Assembly (NCBI GenBank): GCA_019155185.1
Contig: CM032804.1
Coordinates: 5,800,492 to 5,864,491 of the forward strand
Length of the DNA: 64,000 bases
Origin: Beaufortia kweichowensis
Lineage: Eukaryota; Chordata; Actinopteri; Cypriniformes; Gastromyzontidae
Reading direction: 5' to 3'
Shown: in pieces, positions 1 through 12,200 of the stretch
How the letters are laid out: every line of letters begins with the position of its first letter
Numbering within the stretch: position 1 is the first letter of the stretch
Notes under the pieces: model-generated
The model's database searches: none
What the model saw: only the letters and a program-made list of their open reading frames with translations
Told to the model about the DNA's origin: nothing
Position numbers and translations under genes: made by a program

Positions 1-499
1 AGCAATAAGTCTGAGAGTGCTGAAGAACTAATTTTTGATATTAATACTGAATAACAAAATAGTCTTGTATTGGGAATGTTGGCCAACTTTAGGACAATAT
101 GTCATTTTCGGATCACAAACATTTCTGTCCGGTAAACTGAGGACAGTCACAGTCTCAGAAGGTGTTAATAGTTTGCTGCTGGATCCATTCACAGGTGCTT
201 CAAATAGATCTCGCTCCGTCAACCGGATTTAACTTGCCGGTGGAGCGTTTCAGAGCTGCCCCCGTACTTTTCAAAAAGTGGTATTTTCACACTTCCCGGT
301 CCCTCTCAAACATTGTGTTGACGCTGTCCTCTAAGTAAGGACATAGCCAGTTGGAGAAGGATTCACTAAAAACCCAAAGCCTCACACAAAGCTCGTCCCT
401 TTAGGATCCAAAGCGAAACGGCGCATGTTTATGCATATTTCATGGGAGTACGAGAGCTTCCAGAACAAACAGAAACAGGCTTGCCTCTTGGCTGAGATC

Positions 500-891
500 T
501 GAGAGGCTTTTTGATAAGAAGTAAAAGAAAAACGCGGCGGATCTGGAGTCTGTGATCCGCTGAGAGTTGAGTCATTGCCGGCTCTTCTCTGGTATTCATC
601 CAGAGCGGGCGCGGCGACGCACGCAAGCGTACCGCAAGGCTCTCTCAACTGCCTGACTAATCGTGCACGAGCTCAGGTGAACTTCAGAAATGGACTCCAG
701 CCAAACCACAAACTCACACAACGAACTCGCAACCATCGTGGCCGAGCCTCTGCCTGTACGAGAGCTCCGTTGCTGACTTTTATCCTAGCGTTGCCTTGGT
801 TACAGACTGCGGCAGCGGCGCTGGAGTCAGACCGTTTGAATCAGGCCAGTTCTGGCTACTCTCGCCTAGGGTCCAATTAAACCAGCTCCAT
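500..891 (+). promoter_or_regulatory. CpG-rich segment with RFX X-box and plus-strand splice donor (candidate promoter and first exon)
   Basis: CpG dinucleotides are much denser here than in the flanking AT-rich DNA, for example around 600-650. The 14-bp site at 790-803, GTTGCCTTGGTTAC, read on the minus strand fits the RFX X-box consensus GTNRCC-N2-RGYAAC with no mismatch. A strong donor, CAT|GTAAGTTT, follows at 891/892 on the plus strand, so a transcript running rightward from this segment is plausible. The only start in good context (ATGG near 691) opens a short frame of about 28 codons, so the exon would be mostly non-coding. It could also be an internal promoter of the calcium channel gene or a distal enhancer. 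Confidence 0.35.
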
Positions 892-2909
892 GTAAGTTTC
901 CAGGGGAGCGAAGAATTCCCCAGTTACCATTAGAGCTGCTGGTCTCCATACCATGACAAGCCTGTCAAAGAGTTGCACAGAGCAGAGCAGCTGTAAGGCA
1001 CACAGCCCTCCCGCGCTCCAGAGATAAGGAGCAAAAAGTGCTTCGGCTACCGATTACACACACACACACATAATATTACGTTACTTGAAAGGGCCGTATC
1101 ACGGAAAACAGGGTTTTTTTCTTGCACTTAAGACGACAGGAATATATATGAGACTCTCTGAAATTCGATGTAAAGCTTGGTCCCCAGTATATTCAGACCT
1201 TTTATGGAAACCTTTACTAATCGCCATGATGACATTGAACACAATAAAGTTAGACCGCTCACATTTACATATTCAACAAATATTCAGTATTCTGATCAAC
1301 TTGTCTGATGAAGAGAAGTCAGCCATAACAGGTGCCATTTAGATCCAGCAGTTAAAGGTACAGTACCTACTTCATTTTAAGGATAATGAGTCAATTAATG
1401 AGAATTAATGAGAGTCTATGAGAAATGGTAATCTTGACTAACATTAAAAAACAGTCCTGTTAGTATACTTTACAAAAAAGCACATTATATACTGCAAAAA
1501 TTGCTTTTAGAAAGCACGAAATAAAATGAAACAGCTCTAAAAACAAGTTATAAAGACTTGCACAAAATGTATCTATGGTTATCTTTGGTAAATGTAATGA
1601 TAATTAAATCTTTTACTAGAAAACAAGACAAAGATATGAATGAAGATAGTTTTGTGGTGTTTTAATTTTCTATTAATTCCACTTATAATGTTTTGTAGTT
1701 TGACATTAATGCCATATAAGCAGGCTTGAGCAGACTGTTTTCAGTAAATGACGGTTCATAAATCCCTTTCAGTTTTAATGTCCTTAGATAATAAAGACAC
1801 TTCAAATTATGAGCTTCCTATTCTTCACTCTACATTTCGATAACGACAACAAAAATGAGAGTACAATGACAAATGAGAATTCCGACAGAGTGCTTATCTG
1901 AATCTGAAAACCACAGCAGGACGCAGTAAAGGACCCTCTGACATGAGTGTTATACATAACTAAAGGACCTTAATGCCATTGCTCACTATATATACAAAAA
2001 AGCTAATGTAGCATCTGACATTGTCAGTCCACAATAACAAGCAGAACGCATAAATTAAAAAAGTTTAACCAAATTACACATTAAGGAAGTTGCAACAAAT
2101 GTCCTTCTTTAAACTCATCATGTCCTTTATGTAATTACAATGACACACAGCCTAAGACATCTGTAGCTGAGCATAAACAACATCTAAACAATGTCAAGAG
2201 TTATGGGATGTGTTCATTACCCAACTGGCCTTAACCATCAGAGACAAATGGTTTTGACTAGCTGGGCATGAAATAGATGTGAGTGTGGAAGGCAAGGCAG
2301 AGGAGTCTGGTCTCTTAATTACATTTCCACGGCAGGAGAAATGTTGATGCTCAGATGTTCCACTTCTCTGCACATTATTATATTAAATAAAGGGTATCAA
2401 GGGCTTTCCAGTCATTCCTTTGTTCATTTCTGTACTGGGTAAGTCCACATACCTTTCTACCACCAACAATACTTTCATAATCATTACTGGTTGGCAAGAA
2501 ATAAACAAACAGGAAGTGCCACAGCAGGATTGATAACAATCAATCATCTTAGCATGACTGTAGCGACTGCAGTTTAGTGCTGATTTTAAAGGCAGTTCAA
2601 ATTCTTGTTGTTTTACACCTGCATAGTTTCATTTGTAACACAAAAGACGTTTGGCATAATTTTGACACTGTTGTTTTCATACAGTGAAAGTGAATGGTGA
2701 CCAAAGGCTGTCAAACTCCAGCAGTGATAACTTGTTCGCTAAAACTGAAATTAAATTGAATCAAATCCCACATTTATGATTTGAGCCCTATGGCTGAAGG
2801 GAAGATTTAAGGGAATTAATTAAATATAAATCCGTTTATGACGCGCATGGTTTCAGAAACCTTGAAATACTGTAGTCATATGGAAAACAGATATAATACT
2901 TTAATGGTG

Positions 2910-3066
2910 TTTTTGTCATTTTTGAAGCTTGATGGATCACAGTCACCCTTCACTTTCATCCCATGAAAAGAAGCAGAATTAACAGTGTCCAATCTTGTGG
3001 TGTAGTCAACATGAGGATGAGTAAATGATAACACAACTTTCATTTTTAGGTGAACTATCCCTTTAG
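2910..3066. mobile_element. partial foldback MITE (GGTGAACTATCCC end)
   Basis: The stretch holds the conserved right part of a small fish foldback transposon, with 'gatgagtaaatgat' followed by 'ggtgaactatcccttta' ending near 3066. The left end is not recognisable, so this is a decayed or truncated copy. The same ends are clearer at 24301-24559 and 56605-56914. Confidence 0.6.
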
Positions 3067-3562
3067 GAGCTACAAAGTGTTGTTTTTGCCAACCATGTAA
3101 ATCGTATCTTAACTGAGGCGGTGTATAAAGATGTTTTGGGATATGAAAGCTGACAAAAAGCAGAGTACTGCTCATAGTGATTTGGGCCGAACACGGATAA
3201 AAGCATTCTTCCCAGTCTCCATAGGGAATTTCTATCATCAAGGATCCCAAGTTTTTGGAAATCATTCCATTACTTGCCAAACCTTATATGGCAGAGTTCA
3301 CTTCAAGAACTCAATAACAGCAACGCTTTAACAGCAGAAGAACAGGAAGTGCTGTCTGGTGCATCTACAATACAGAACAACCTAGAAATCTCAGACCGAA
3401 CCGAAATCTCATTTAATGTTATGAGGGCCCAACTGACCCGTATTAATTTAATATCATTAATATCATTAATTTAACAAATTTAATTTTGTTAAAATAATAT
3501 TCACATATATATATATTTTACTATTATAACATTATGATTATTCAACTGTTTATACTTGCATA

Positions 3563-3875
3563 CAGTGGTGGCCAAAAGCAATATCCAAATCTGGACTACT
3601 GACATCTTCAAACAAAACCCATTTTCCCTGATATTCTGTAGTTTGACTTTTGGCCAAATCATTTTTTGTCCAAAAAACCCCCTAAAGTTAGTGTTTTGTT
3701 CATCTTGTACCATATACCTCATATTTTGATTGTTAAATCTAACCTGAGGAAGAAATAAAAGCAAATATTAATGCTGAGCAACTGCAAAACAAGCAGACTG
3801 AGCTGTTAAGTTGTGTTTCTGAAGCTGTGGGGTGTAAAAATACATCCCCCTGTACATCACTTTTGGCCACTACTG
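3563..3875. mobile_element. Tc1/mariner-like miniature element with TA duplication
   Basis: The left end reads CAGTGGTGGCCAAAAG and the right end is its inverted copy with one change (CTTTTGGCCACTACTG). A TA dinucleotide flanks each side (3561-3562 and 3876-3877), as expected of Tc1/mariner insertion. At 313 bp it is far too short for a transposase and none is seen, so it is non-autonomous. Its right part, about 3770-3835, shares a segment with 5318-5385. Confidence 0.75.
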
Positions 3876-5317
3876 TATTTGTGACAAAAGGTAAAGGCCA
3901 TTTAGCAAGATTTGCAAAACATAGGACATAAGCAAGCTTTATAATTTAGTACATGGTCAAAAGAAATTCTGAAGTAAATGAAAAACTTCAGAAATCCAAG
4001 ATAAACTTGATACTTGATGGTACATTTATTGTCACATAAGTTGTCACTCAGGTTTTTAGCTGCATGCTTGACAAAGCCAAATGTTTTATCACATTTGGCA
4101 AGTGTTTATTTTGGACTACGACTGTCAATACAATTGACAGAAGGGCAACAATAAGATGGATAAAACCTATAAAAATAGACTTTCTATTCCACACCTGTGT
4201 TATAAAGTAACAGTAGAGGTGCAATTCTAGAGGTGTAATTCTCACCCTTTCACCTTAGCTTTTCCACATATTTGGCCTTTCTATCACACAGAGAAACTCC
4301 AGCAATGGCCAAACATCCAAACATTTGTTTTTACACAGAGCGATCTGCTGGATCCTGCTGCAAATACATCTAACACTGTTTTCCCTCTTCACCGTGAAGA
4401 ATGTCCGCTGTGATACCTTTAATGACAGGAGTACCGGGAAGAATCCATAAAGTCTGCGTTCAGAGCAATCCAGGACTATCAGCGACCCTGGGCTACTATC
4501 CAGCTATCACTGCAACTATGAACAATCATTCGAGCCTCTCATTATTTTTTTAAAGCTTTCAATTACAAGGTAATCAAACTATGAGAAGAGTCAATTCAAA
4601 AGTGTTTAAAAATACATTATCTTAATTGCAACCCTTCATCATACCTCCCAGCACACACCCTAATGTTTCAAATGCCGTTTTATGTCCATGTAAGACAATA
4701 CAAATCTATAAACATTTGGCCCTAACAAAGAGATTCTTCACAGTGAAGGTTAACAATCTGTACTTCACAGGATATAAACACATTGGGAATGTTCCTGTGT
4801 TCTCTCATAGAGTTTCATAAGTTTCGAGCACTGGCCCTGAGCTGACTCCTCTTCATTATGTAAGTCTAAACTGAGCATGACACACTCTCTAAACTTTAAG
4901 AGAACTCTTCAGAGGAAAGCAAATAAGGTGAGCTTAAATCGAGAATATGAGCGCGTGTCATATTTTGCCTCGTGTGTGAATGTTGCACGTATGCAAAGCA
5001 TCATGGGAACGCCACCCTTCCGTTTTGCCTGTGTGACCGCAGGTTCTCCCGGCGCAGGTGGCTTTATTTTGACAGTCTTTATGGGTCCCTGCCAAAGTGC
5101 TTGGGCGAGGAATGCTTACAAACAGTAACACTATGCTTTGCACAGACAAAGGAATGAGTTTAGAGTACGGGAGATTTATTTTCTGATATCATAGCATTAT
5201 GGATTTATAGCACGGTAGCTGATAATTTACCTAATTAGGAAAAGAATCCTGCGGGTCACACAAACATCCAGCCGGGCGCGATGAGAAACAACAAACACAC
5301 TTGTGTAAATACAACCT

Positions 5318-5385
5318 TAATGCCGAGCAACTGCAAAACAAGCAGATTGAGCCGCCGAGTTTTCTGAAGCCCCCGGGGTGGTCTC
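5318..5385. repeat. second copy of a segment found inside the Tc1-like element
   Basis: About 65 bases starting 'aatgccgagcaactgcaaaa' closely match about 3770-3835 ('aatgctgagcaactgcaaaa'), including 'caagcag.ttgagc' and 'ttctgaagc'. The element's terminal inverted repeats are absent here, so this is either a fragment or an independent repeat that was also captured by the element. Confidence 0.6.
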
Positions 5386-7475
5386 GCCGTAAACCAAGTG
5401 AATTAAAGAAAGGTGCCAACTGAGAATTGTCCATCTGTGTGGCCTCTGAGATCCTGTCAAACCTCTGTCAAATGTTGGTGTCACAGGACCTCCAAGCATC
5501 TCCCATATATCATCAACCTGTGTAATTATGAATAAGCCTTATGTGTGCTATTAATACCTAACATTAAGTTCATAGACCAATGGCTGATGGAGATGATGGA
5601 CTCATATAGAGATAGTTCCAATAATAGCATGGAGGAGCACAGGGAGGGACAGAGAGTACATCCTCAAATATGAGCAAATATGACAGTTGGATTAAAATAG
5701 CTCTCAGTGCCACAGGACATTTTTGTTACTCGCACCGCAAAGATGAATCGTGAAATGCCTTCACAGGAAATTTCTTGATACCACCTATAATCGCGCTAAC
5801 AAACGTCCACATGTACTGTACTGTAACTGATATAATAATGTAGAGCACTGTTAGCTTTTTTGTCCCCTTCACTGACACCAGACCAGAAATGTATTGTGGA
5901 TGTTATTTTGCACTATCAGACATTTTATTAAAGTGGCAATTACTACGATGAGTCACTGGTAAACGAAAAACAATCAATATTGCAAGGGAAAAAAAGACAT
6001 ATAGCTTTCCTATTGTCTTTAATAAGACAACTGATCTCAAATCATTTCTGACAGTTAACAGGGTTATCACATTTACTTTCTCTGAGCACAAACTGACAAC
6101 AAATTTATTTATTCATGAAATCCAGATGAGATTAGACGACATTAAATTTCTCCAACCAGTCATGAGATCCCTCTACACAAATTGACAAAGTCAATCAATC
6201 CTTATGATAAATCATTGGTTATTTAAATCTGCCACATTGACAGCTCTGAAGTGTCACTCATAATCTCTGTTTTATAACAAATCTTTCCAAGTACTTCCTT
6301 GGTCCTACCTGTGGTACTGATGCAGTCATTTCCGATATCTTAAATCACAACAAGCTGAGACACACGGCTGTGAGGATCAGATTAAAATAGTCCTCTTTAT
6401 AGCATATAATAGCAGATCATTAACTCAGGCTGTCTCTCTGTGCTAAACAAAGACATGGGTGGGACAAGGTTAAGATAGGAACCATAAGCACTAGATTGAT
6501 CTCAGGGCCATGAACTGGAACAAACAAGATCAGGGCATAGAGCGTAGGCGTCCTGTCAGATAAGCTAATGTATGCCGTGTGGCATCTAGCGATACCTCAC
6601 CCTGCCTAATACATCAGCACTCAGCCGACTCTATAGATAAGACAACTGTACTTTTGCATTTTCAAACATACTGTATATATAAAGGCAAAGACACTTCAGC
6701 TACATTCTGCCATTTACTGTACAATTGCTGGTTGTTTCTGGGGCCATTTCAAAAGCTTTCATCCCATACAAGTGAAACATTAGGGGATCGAGCAAGTGAA
6801 TGTAAGCGCTTTTGTACAGTAATAATAAACCTCCATCTGGCCTGCTGAGAGGGGTAATATGTATTAACATTTTTCATCATTGACATAGCTAATGCACTTT
6901 TAAATGGCAATTTAAAACACCATGGACTTACTAAAATGCCAGCCGTCGCAAGTCTCTCTATACAGCACGTGCTGGAGCACATTACAAATCAGGAAAAAAC
7001 CAAAGTATCAGAGAAGACACAGGGAAGCTGAATATTTGACTGATTTCACTGAAGCAGAATGCTTCATTTGCATAGTCAAATGAAACAATATGTTACACTA
7101 AACTAACATTTCCAGGTCTGAACTTACAAGTTTCCAATTGCTAGCCTAGATCTCTGACCACAAGGCTTGTAAAACAACTGACATCTTATTATCACATCAA
7201 TGCAAATATCAATATTACACACTGTCATATAACACTCCTTTCAGATTTGAAGTTTCCCGCAGTTTATTGTATATTTACGGCACAGAGGAACACTCCAAAT
7301 AGCTCCAAATGGAATTTTCATTTACCACTTCCCAGCCCAATTCCCCTTTACCCCCGTCTCAACACCATCTCATATCATGTCATTAATAATGTATGATATT
7401 GACTCAGCAAAGCCCATGCTTTTGGGATGAAGGGGTGCTGTACTCTCTCCTGAAGTGTGAGGCACGAGCTCGGCT

Positions 7476-7488
7476 GTTGCCAGGCAAC
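7476..7488. promoter_or_regulatory. palindromic RFX X-box-like site
   Basis: GTTGCCAGGCAAC is a perfect inverted pair of RFX half-sites with a one-base spacer. It lies in otherwise unremarkable intron sequence. One motif match in tens of kilobases is weak evidence of function. Confidence 0.3.
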
Positions 7489-8704
7489 CAGGTAGTACCT
7501 AGTAAGTGCTTCTCCTCTGAGAATCCCCTCATACTATAATGCTGTGAAAGTCCAGAAGCCCCTCCCCGCACACCTTTAATACAACTACAGAATACAATTA
7601 TTCTCAGCGCACACACAGAAGTACAAATATTGTGCATAAACATCATTCAAAAAAGTTAGTAGGATGCCTGTAGTAGGATGCCTCAAGCTTCACTTGTTAA
7701 TTTATTGTCATATAGCTCCGTTTTAAAAACATCTAAATCTGGAACTAATGCAGTTACGCCGTCAAGCAGCAAAATTCACTGCTGTGCAGAAAACATGCTT
7801 CATAAGCCCCATATAAACTGATGGTCCACATTGCCATGACAACCTCAGTGTGGCGGACAAAGACCTTGCCTTTAGCACCGGTTTTTGCGATGCAGTTTTT
7901 ATTTATTCATCACTTTCTGCTTTTATCGCACATAGGGAATGCAGAGCACGAAGTCATGTGATTGACAGCCAAGCTTGAGCTATAGCTCACATAAAACGGC
8001 AAGATTGGTCGAGGCAGGTGTGGAACGGTACCCAACAAAGAACATTATTTATTGTTTGTATCATATCTGACAACAAAATCACTGGGTTTTTTCTAGTAGG
8101 AGCAGGCCAACACAGAAATTGTGATGTGAATAAGTATGGAAACGTTATCTTTCTGATGGAAAACACAAGAAATCATATTTGAATTTCTAACTCCCCTAAA
8201 GGGTGGACTCGAATAAGACAAAAAGGTTGAACACCCACGCAGAGCATTATTTCATATATGCAGTGCGGTAATCGTTAATAATTTAATTTCTGTATAAGGC
8301 CAGTGGAAATGACATCAGATGAACAGATATTTCATCAGCGTGGATTCTCTTTTTTCTTCACATTCGCCTCTTTGAACTCGAATATCTCTGGCAGTAGATT
8401 TACTGGAGCACAATAAAATTCCCCTGACTTCAAAACATACAGAGGCATCTTAAAAAATTAATCTAGGTTTCATTAGCTTGACACGAAAAGACAAGTTCAT
8501 GACGTGTTTAAGAAGCCAAGATAATTTATGAGATATTTTGCTAAATAAAAAAGACACTATTCATTATCCAGACAGAAATTCAATAACAAACATAGATGAC
8601 TAAAACATTTGATGGCAAAACTCATTTCAATCAAAATTTAACCACCTCAAACGCTAAGAAAGAGTAAGTAGTGTCTTTAAAAGAACAGACAAAAAACGAA
8701 AATC

Positions 8705-9209
8705 TGTTATAATTTATTTACCCCTAAGCAATACCAAATGTATGTGACTTTTTTCTTCATCTGAACACAAACAAATGTTATATCAAAATGCTGTCATGTT
8801 ATCTTCTTATATGGGACTTAAAATGTTGACGCTCCAAAAACCACATACATCCATTATTAGAGTAATCAAAAATAACTTCAATGGGTTAATAAATGTCTTC
8901 TGAAGCGACACAATATATTTGAAAATGATCAATATTTTAAGCTGGTTTAGCAAAATTAGCAAATGTAAACAAACATCTCATTTGTTCTCTCATGAAAGCT
9001 GTCATACAGGTATGCATGTTTCATCATGAGACATGCAAGAGCCAATTACATTTTTGGAGCGTCACTATTCCCGAGTCCCGTGTAAGGACATAACACAACA
9101 ACAACTTCATTATATTATTTGTTTGTGTTGAACAGAAGAAAGGTTGTCATATACAGCTGGGCTAAATAATGATAAGAGAATTTTATATTTGGGTGAACTA
9201 ATCCTTAAA
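8705..9209. mobile_element. decayed foldback MITE of the GGGTGAACTA family, about 500 bp
   Basis: The left arm carries 'tttatttacccctaagcaa' and 'cttcatctgaacacaaac', and the right arm carries 'aacagaagaaaggttgtcat' and 'ttgggtgaactaatcctt'. These are the opposite ends of the foldback family seen complete elsewhere in the window. The centre is longer than in the other copies and contains a second inverted pair around 'gacgctccaaaaa' and 'tttttggagcgtc'. The arms have diverged, so the edges are approximate. Confidence 0.55.
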
Positions 9210-12200
9210 CATCTGCTAAACCTCACACACAAAACAACCCAGGTGTCCTGGCCTCCTATGACCGTATCTGACTGTCATTCTCAATGCAACATTTCAGATG
9301 TTTATCAACACCTGATCCTCAGCTTTTAGCACACTGTCATTTGTGTGTGTGGTCTGAATTCACAAAGTGCAAGAAGGCAGCTGAATCAACACAATAGTGA
9401 AACATTTCAGTCAGGAGGGAGGCGAGCTAAAAAGCACGCCGGGATTTGGGAACTGATGCTTTTGTAGTGGCTCCTGTCACAGCTGACAAAATACTGCAAT
9501 ATAAGCGTCTGCACTAAGAAAACCAAAATACATTTATGACCCCTCTGACAACAAAGTGGAAGTACTATTGAGAAGAATACGCAAAAGATGCTTCGCTTGC
9601 TTTACGTTTTCACATACAGGAAATTCTTTCCTTTCATAAAGGAGCTGTAAAATATCCTCTCTCTTAAATGCAGTGTTTCCCAGCTGACTGTCGCTCTCCG
9701 GGAGCTCCATTGCGACCTAAACAGCTGCCTCCCACCAGCTACTCAAATAGCATCCTTTCTGTTCTCACCTCTCATAAACACTTCACAGAGCCAGGTGGAT
9801 TTGAGGTTCACCAGAGGGATCCGTTCACGGCAGCCCTCGAAATCGATGGCCACTTTCTTTTTTCAATTATGCCCTTTGCACCTTTGTCTTTTGTTTATAA
9901 CCGTCAGTTGAGAATAAATCACACGAGTCTATTGCACCGCATCTTACGCGAACAAATCAATAACCGCTGAGATCAACAACACCTTGGAGACTGTGACACG
10001 CAGCATATACATTGGCTTCTGATGAGTAGAGACTTTTTTTTGAGTCACACAACTATGCACTGAGTTATATGTGTCTCGTGTTTGGGGACTTGGGAACTGT
10101 AACCTCACACATACAGTACATGGAGGTCCAAAAGTCTGAGACCATATTATAAATAAGAGATTTCTTTGTACTTAAGGAAATGCATTTAAAGTTTTATGAG
10201 TTTAAAAAATGTAGTTATGAAATAAAATAAAAAAGAAATCCAGGTCACTTTAACACACTGAAACACACACAATCTTGTAAACAAACATGGATCATCAGGT
10301 TTTGTACAAACTGTCAGATGTTGTATTAGCTAAAGTGTACGCTGTTATTAAAACGAAAGAAGAACATATCAAATGTCAATCAATTTAACTTTTCACTCAA
10401 ATTGATATGCTTTTAATATTATTTCAGTATTTGTTTCAATAGAAAATAATTAAAATAGACTAGAAATAAAATCGACTTTTACTTGTGTTCAGACGTTTGG
10501 ACCCTGCTGCGAATGCATTCATTAAAAGAAATGCAAAATTTGCACATAATTATTTTTGCAATGTTGCAATTTACGTTTGTAATATGAAAAACCTGCACAT
10601 ACATCAATAGAGAAAACTGTTGCTAAGATACACTTCTTTTCCCTACACAGTAAATGTCTCTGTCAATAATGAAGCTCTAAATCACTGAGGACTGACAAGG
10701 AGCCTTTTACCAGCCGTCTAAAGATGACAACATGGACCGCAAGAACAGGAGAGTGGCCCAAATTGTTTTGGGGAACAGGCTGCCACCTGCTGTAAGTCTA
10801 ACCCACAAACCTAAACCGTTGCCTGTCAGTGACTTCAGGCTGAATGGGTATTTTCTATTAAACCTGAGACACATTATCATTATCCAGCACAGGCACATCA
10901 TAAAAATGCCAGCCAGAGCTTTTACCACCCCTGAGGATCAGTACGAAAGCTTAAACACACATCAACGTTTACACTCGCGACTTGACCCGTGAAACTTGTG
11001 TGCTACAGATTTGAAACGGTTCATAAATTAGTTTTGTATATACAGGCCATTCTTTATACACAACTTCAATGCTTTTGTCATTGTTGTGTATCTGAAGTCA
11101 TAAAATAGCAGGAAGATGACAGCAGATAAGATGGAGATTTGCACAGGCCTTGTTAGTTCAACGTCATTGCCTTAAACACTCTGTGAGCTGAAGGCCTGAG
11201 GATATACAGAAATCCAGCTGAACTGAAATTAATCCTCAAACATTTCTCTAATCAGTGTGCTTTGGCTGTGACTGATTCCTTTTTCTCCATAAGCTCCAGA
11301 CCAATGAATCATTCAGCTGACTTTCTGCATTTATTCCTATAGCTACACTTGCATTAGTGTTTACCCCAAGCACTCGTTTTATTTTCTGTAGTCTCATATA
11401 GGAAATAAAACCGTCAATCTCAGCTTTGACTAATTCTTCAAAACCTCTGGAAACTTCCAAAACTATACATTAAAAATGTATAAAAATGACTTTAAATTGT
11501 ATTATGCATAAACTATCTAACAGTTTATTTTAAGCACTGCATGTTAAGTATACACCTGGCAATCCAACATCAAAGTGACATTTCAACCTCTGACACAATG
11601 TTGCATCTCCAAAACTCTGAATCAACACATTAAACACAACGCAGACGGGATGTGTAAAACAGAGGTGGACCTATGGCTTGTTTGTGTCATAAAAATGAAG
11701 CCACATGCATTTGTTCATGGCTGTGTTATGCCCTGTGTGGGATTTTAAACACAAGATCATGCTGAGAGACTGCAATCTCTCTGTCTGTCTCTCACCCGTT
11801 CTCTGCATCTCAGAACAGACTGCCAGCACAGACTTTCTTTGTTTCTGCACGATGCACAACCCATGACCTATCCCACAGTGCCAAGCCTCACCATAAACCA
11901 ACCGATCCACACTGTAAACACATGCCTCCATTTAATGGTTAGACGTTGTGCTGAGCAGAGGAGATAAAACTGGCATCATAACAGCTGTTTGCTTTACTAG
12001 TGAACAGGAAAATATTTTCATACGATTAAATTACCAGTCACAGTTGTTGTTATATTGCTAATTTACACAACGTACGGATTTGAGTACAAATCTGGGATTA
12101 TTCAAAACACAGCAATACAAACCCTCTTCATAACATTTAAATTTTTCACTGTAACATGGAAACGGGGCAAAGAAACAAAAAATTATCTTTCCAAAAATCT

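Noticed and set aside
2080..2092. Minus-strand TTCCTTAAT, a match to the U12 branch-site consensus
   Set aside because: No AC or AG end followed by a recognisable second calcium-channel exon lies within 30 bases; a nine-base match is expected by chance in 14 kb.
4972..5157. 61-codon plus-strand frame with a basic, Trp/Tyr-containing middle
   Set aside because: An acceptor-like 'gaccgcag' sits inside, but no partner exon or family match was found; overlapping frames are open on both strands.
9668..9970. 100-codon plus-strand open frame
   Set aside because: No domain, repeat or splice context supports it, and the composition is not distinctive.
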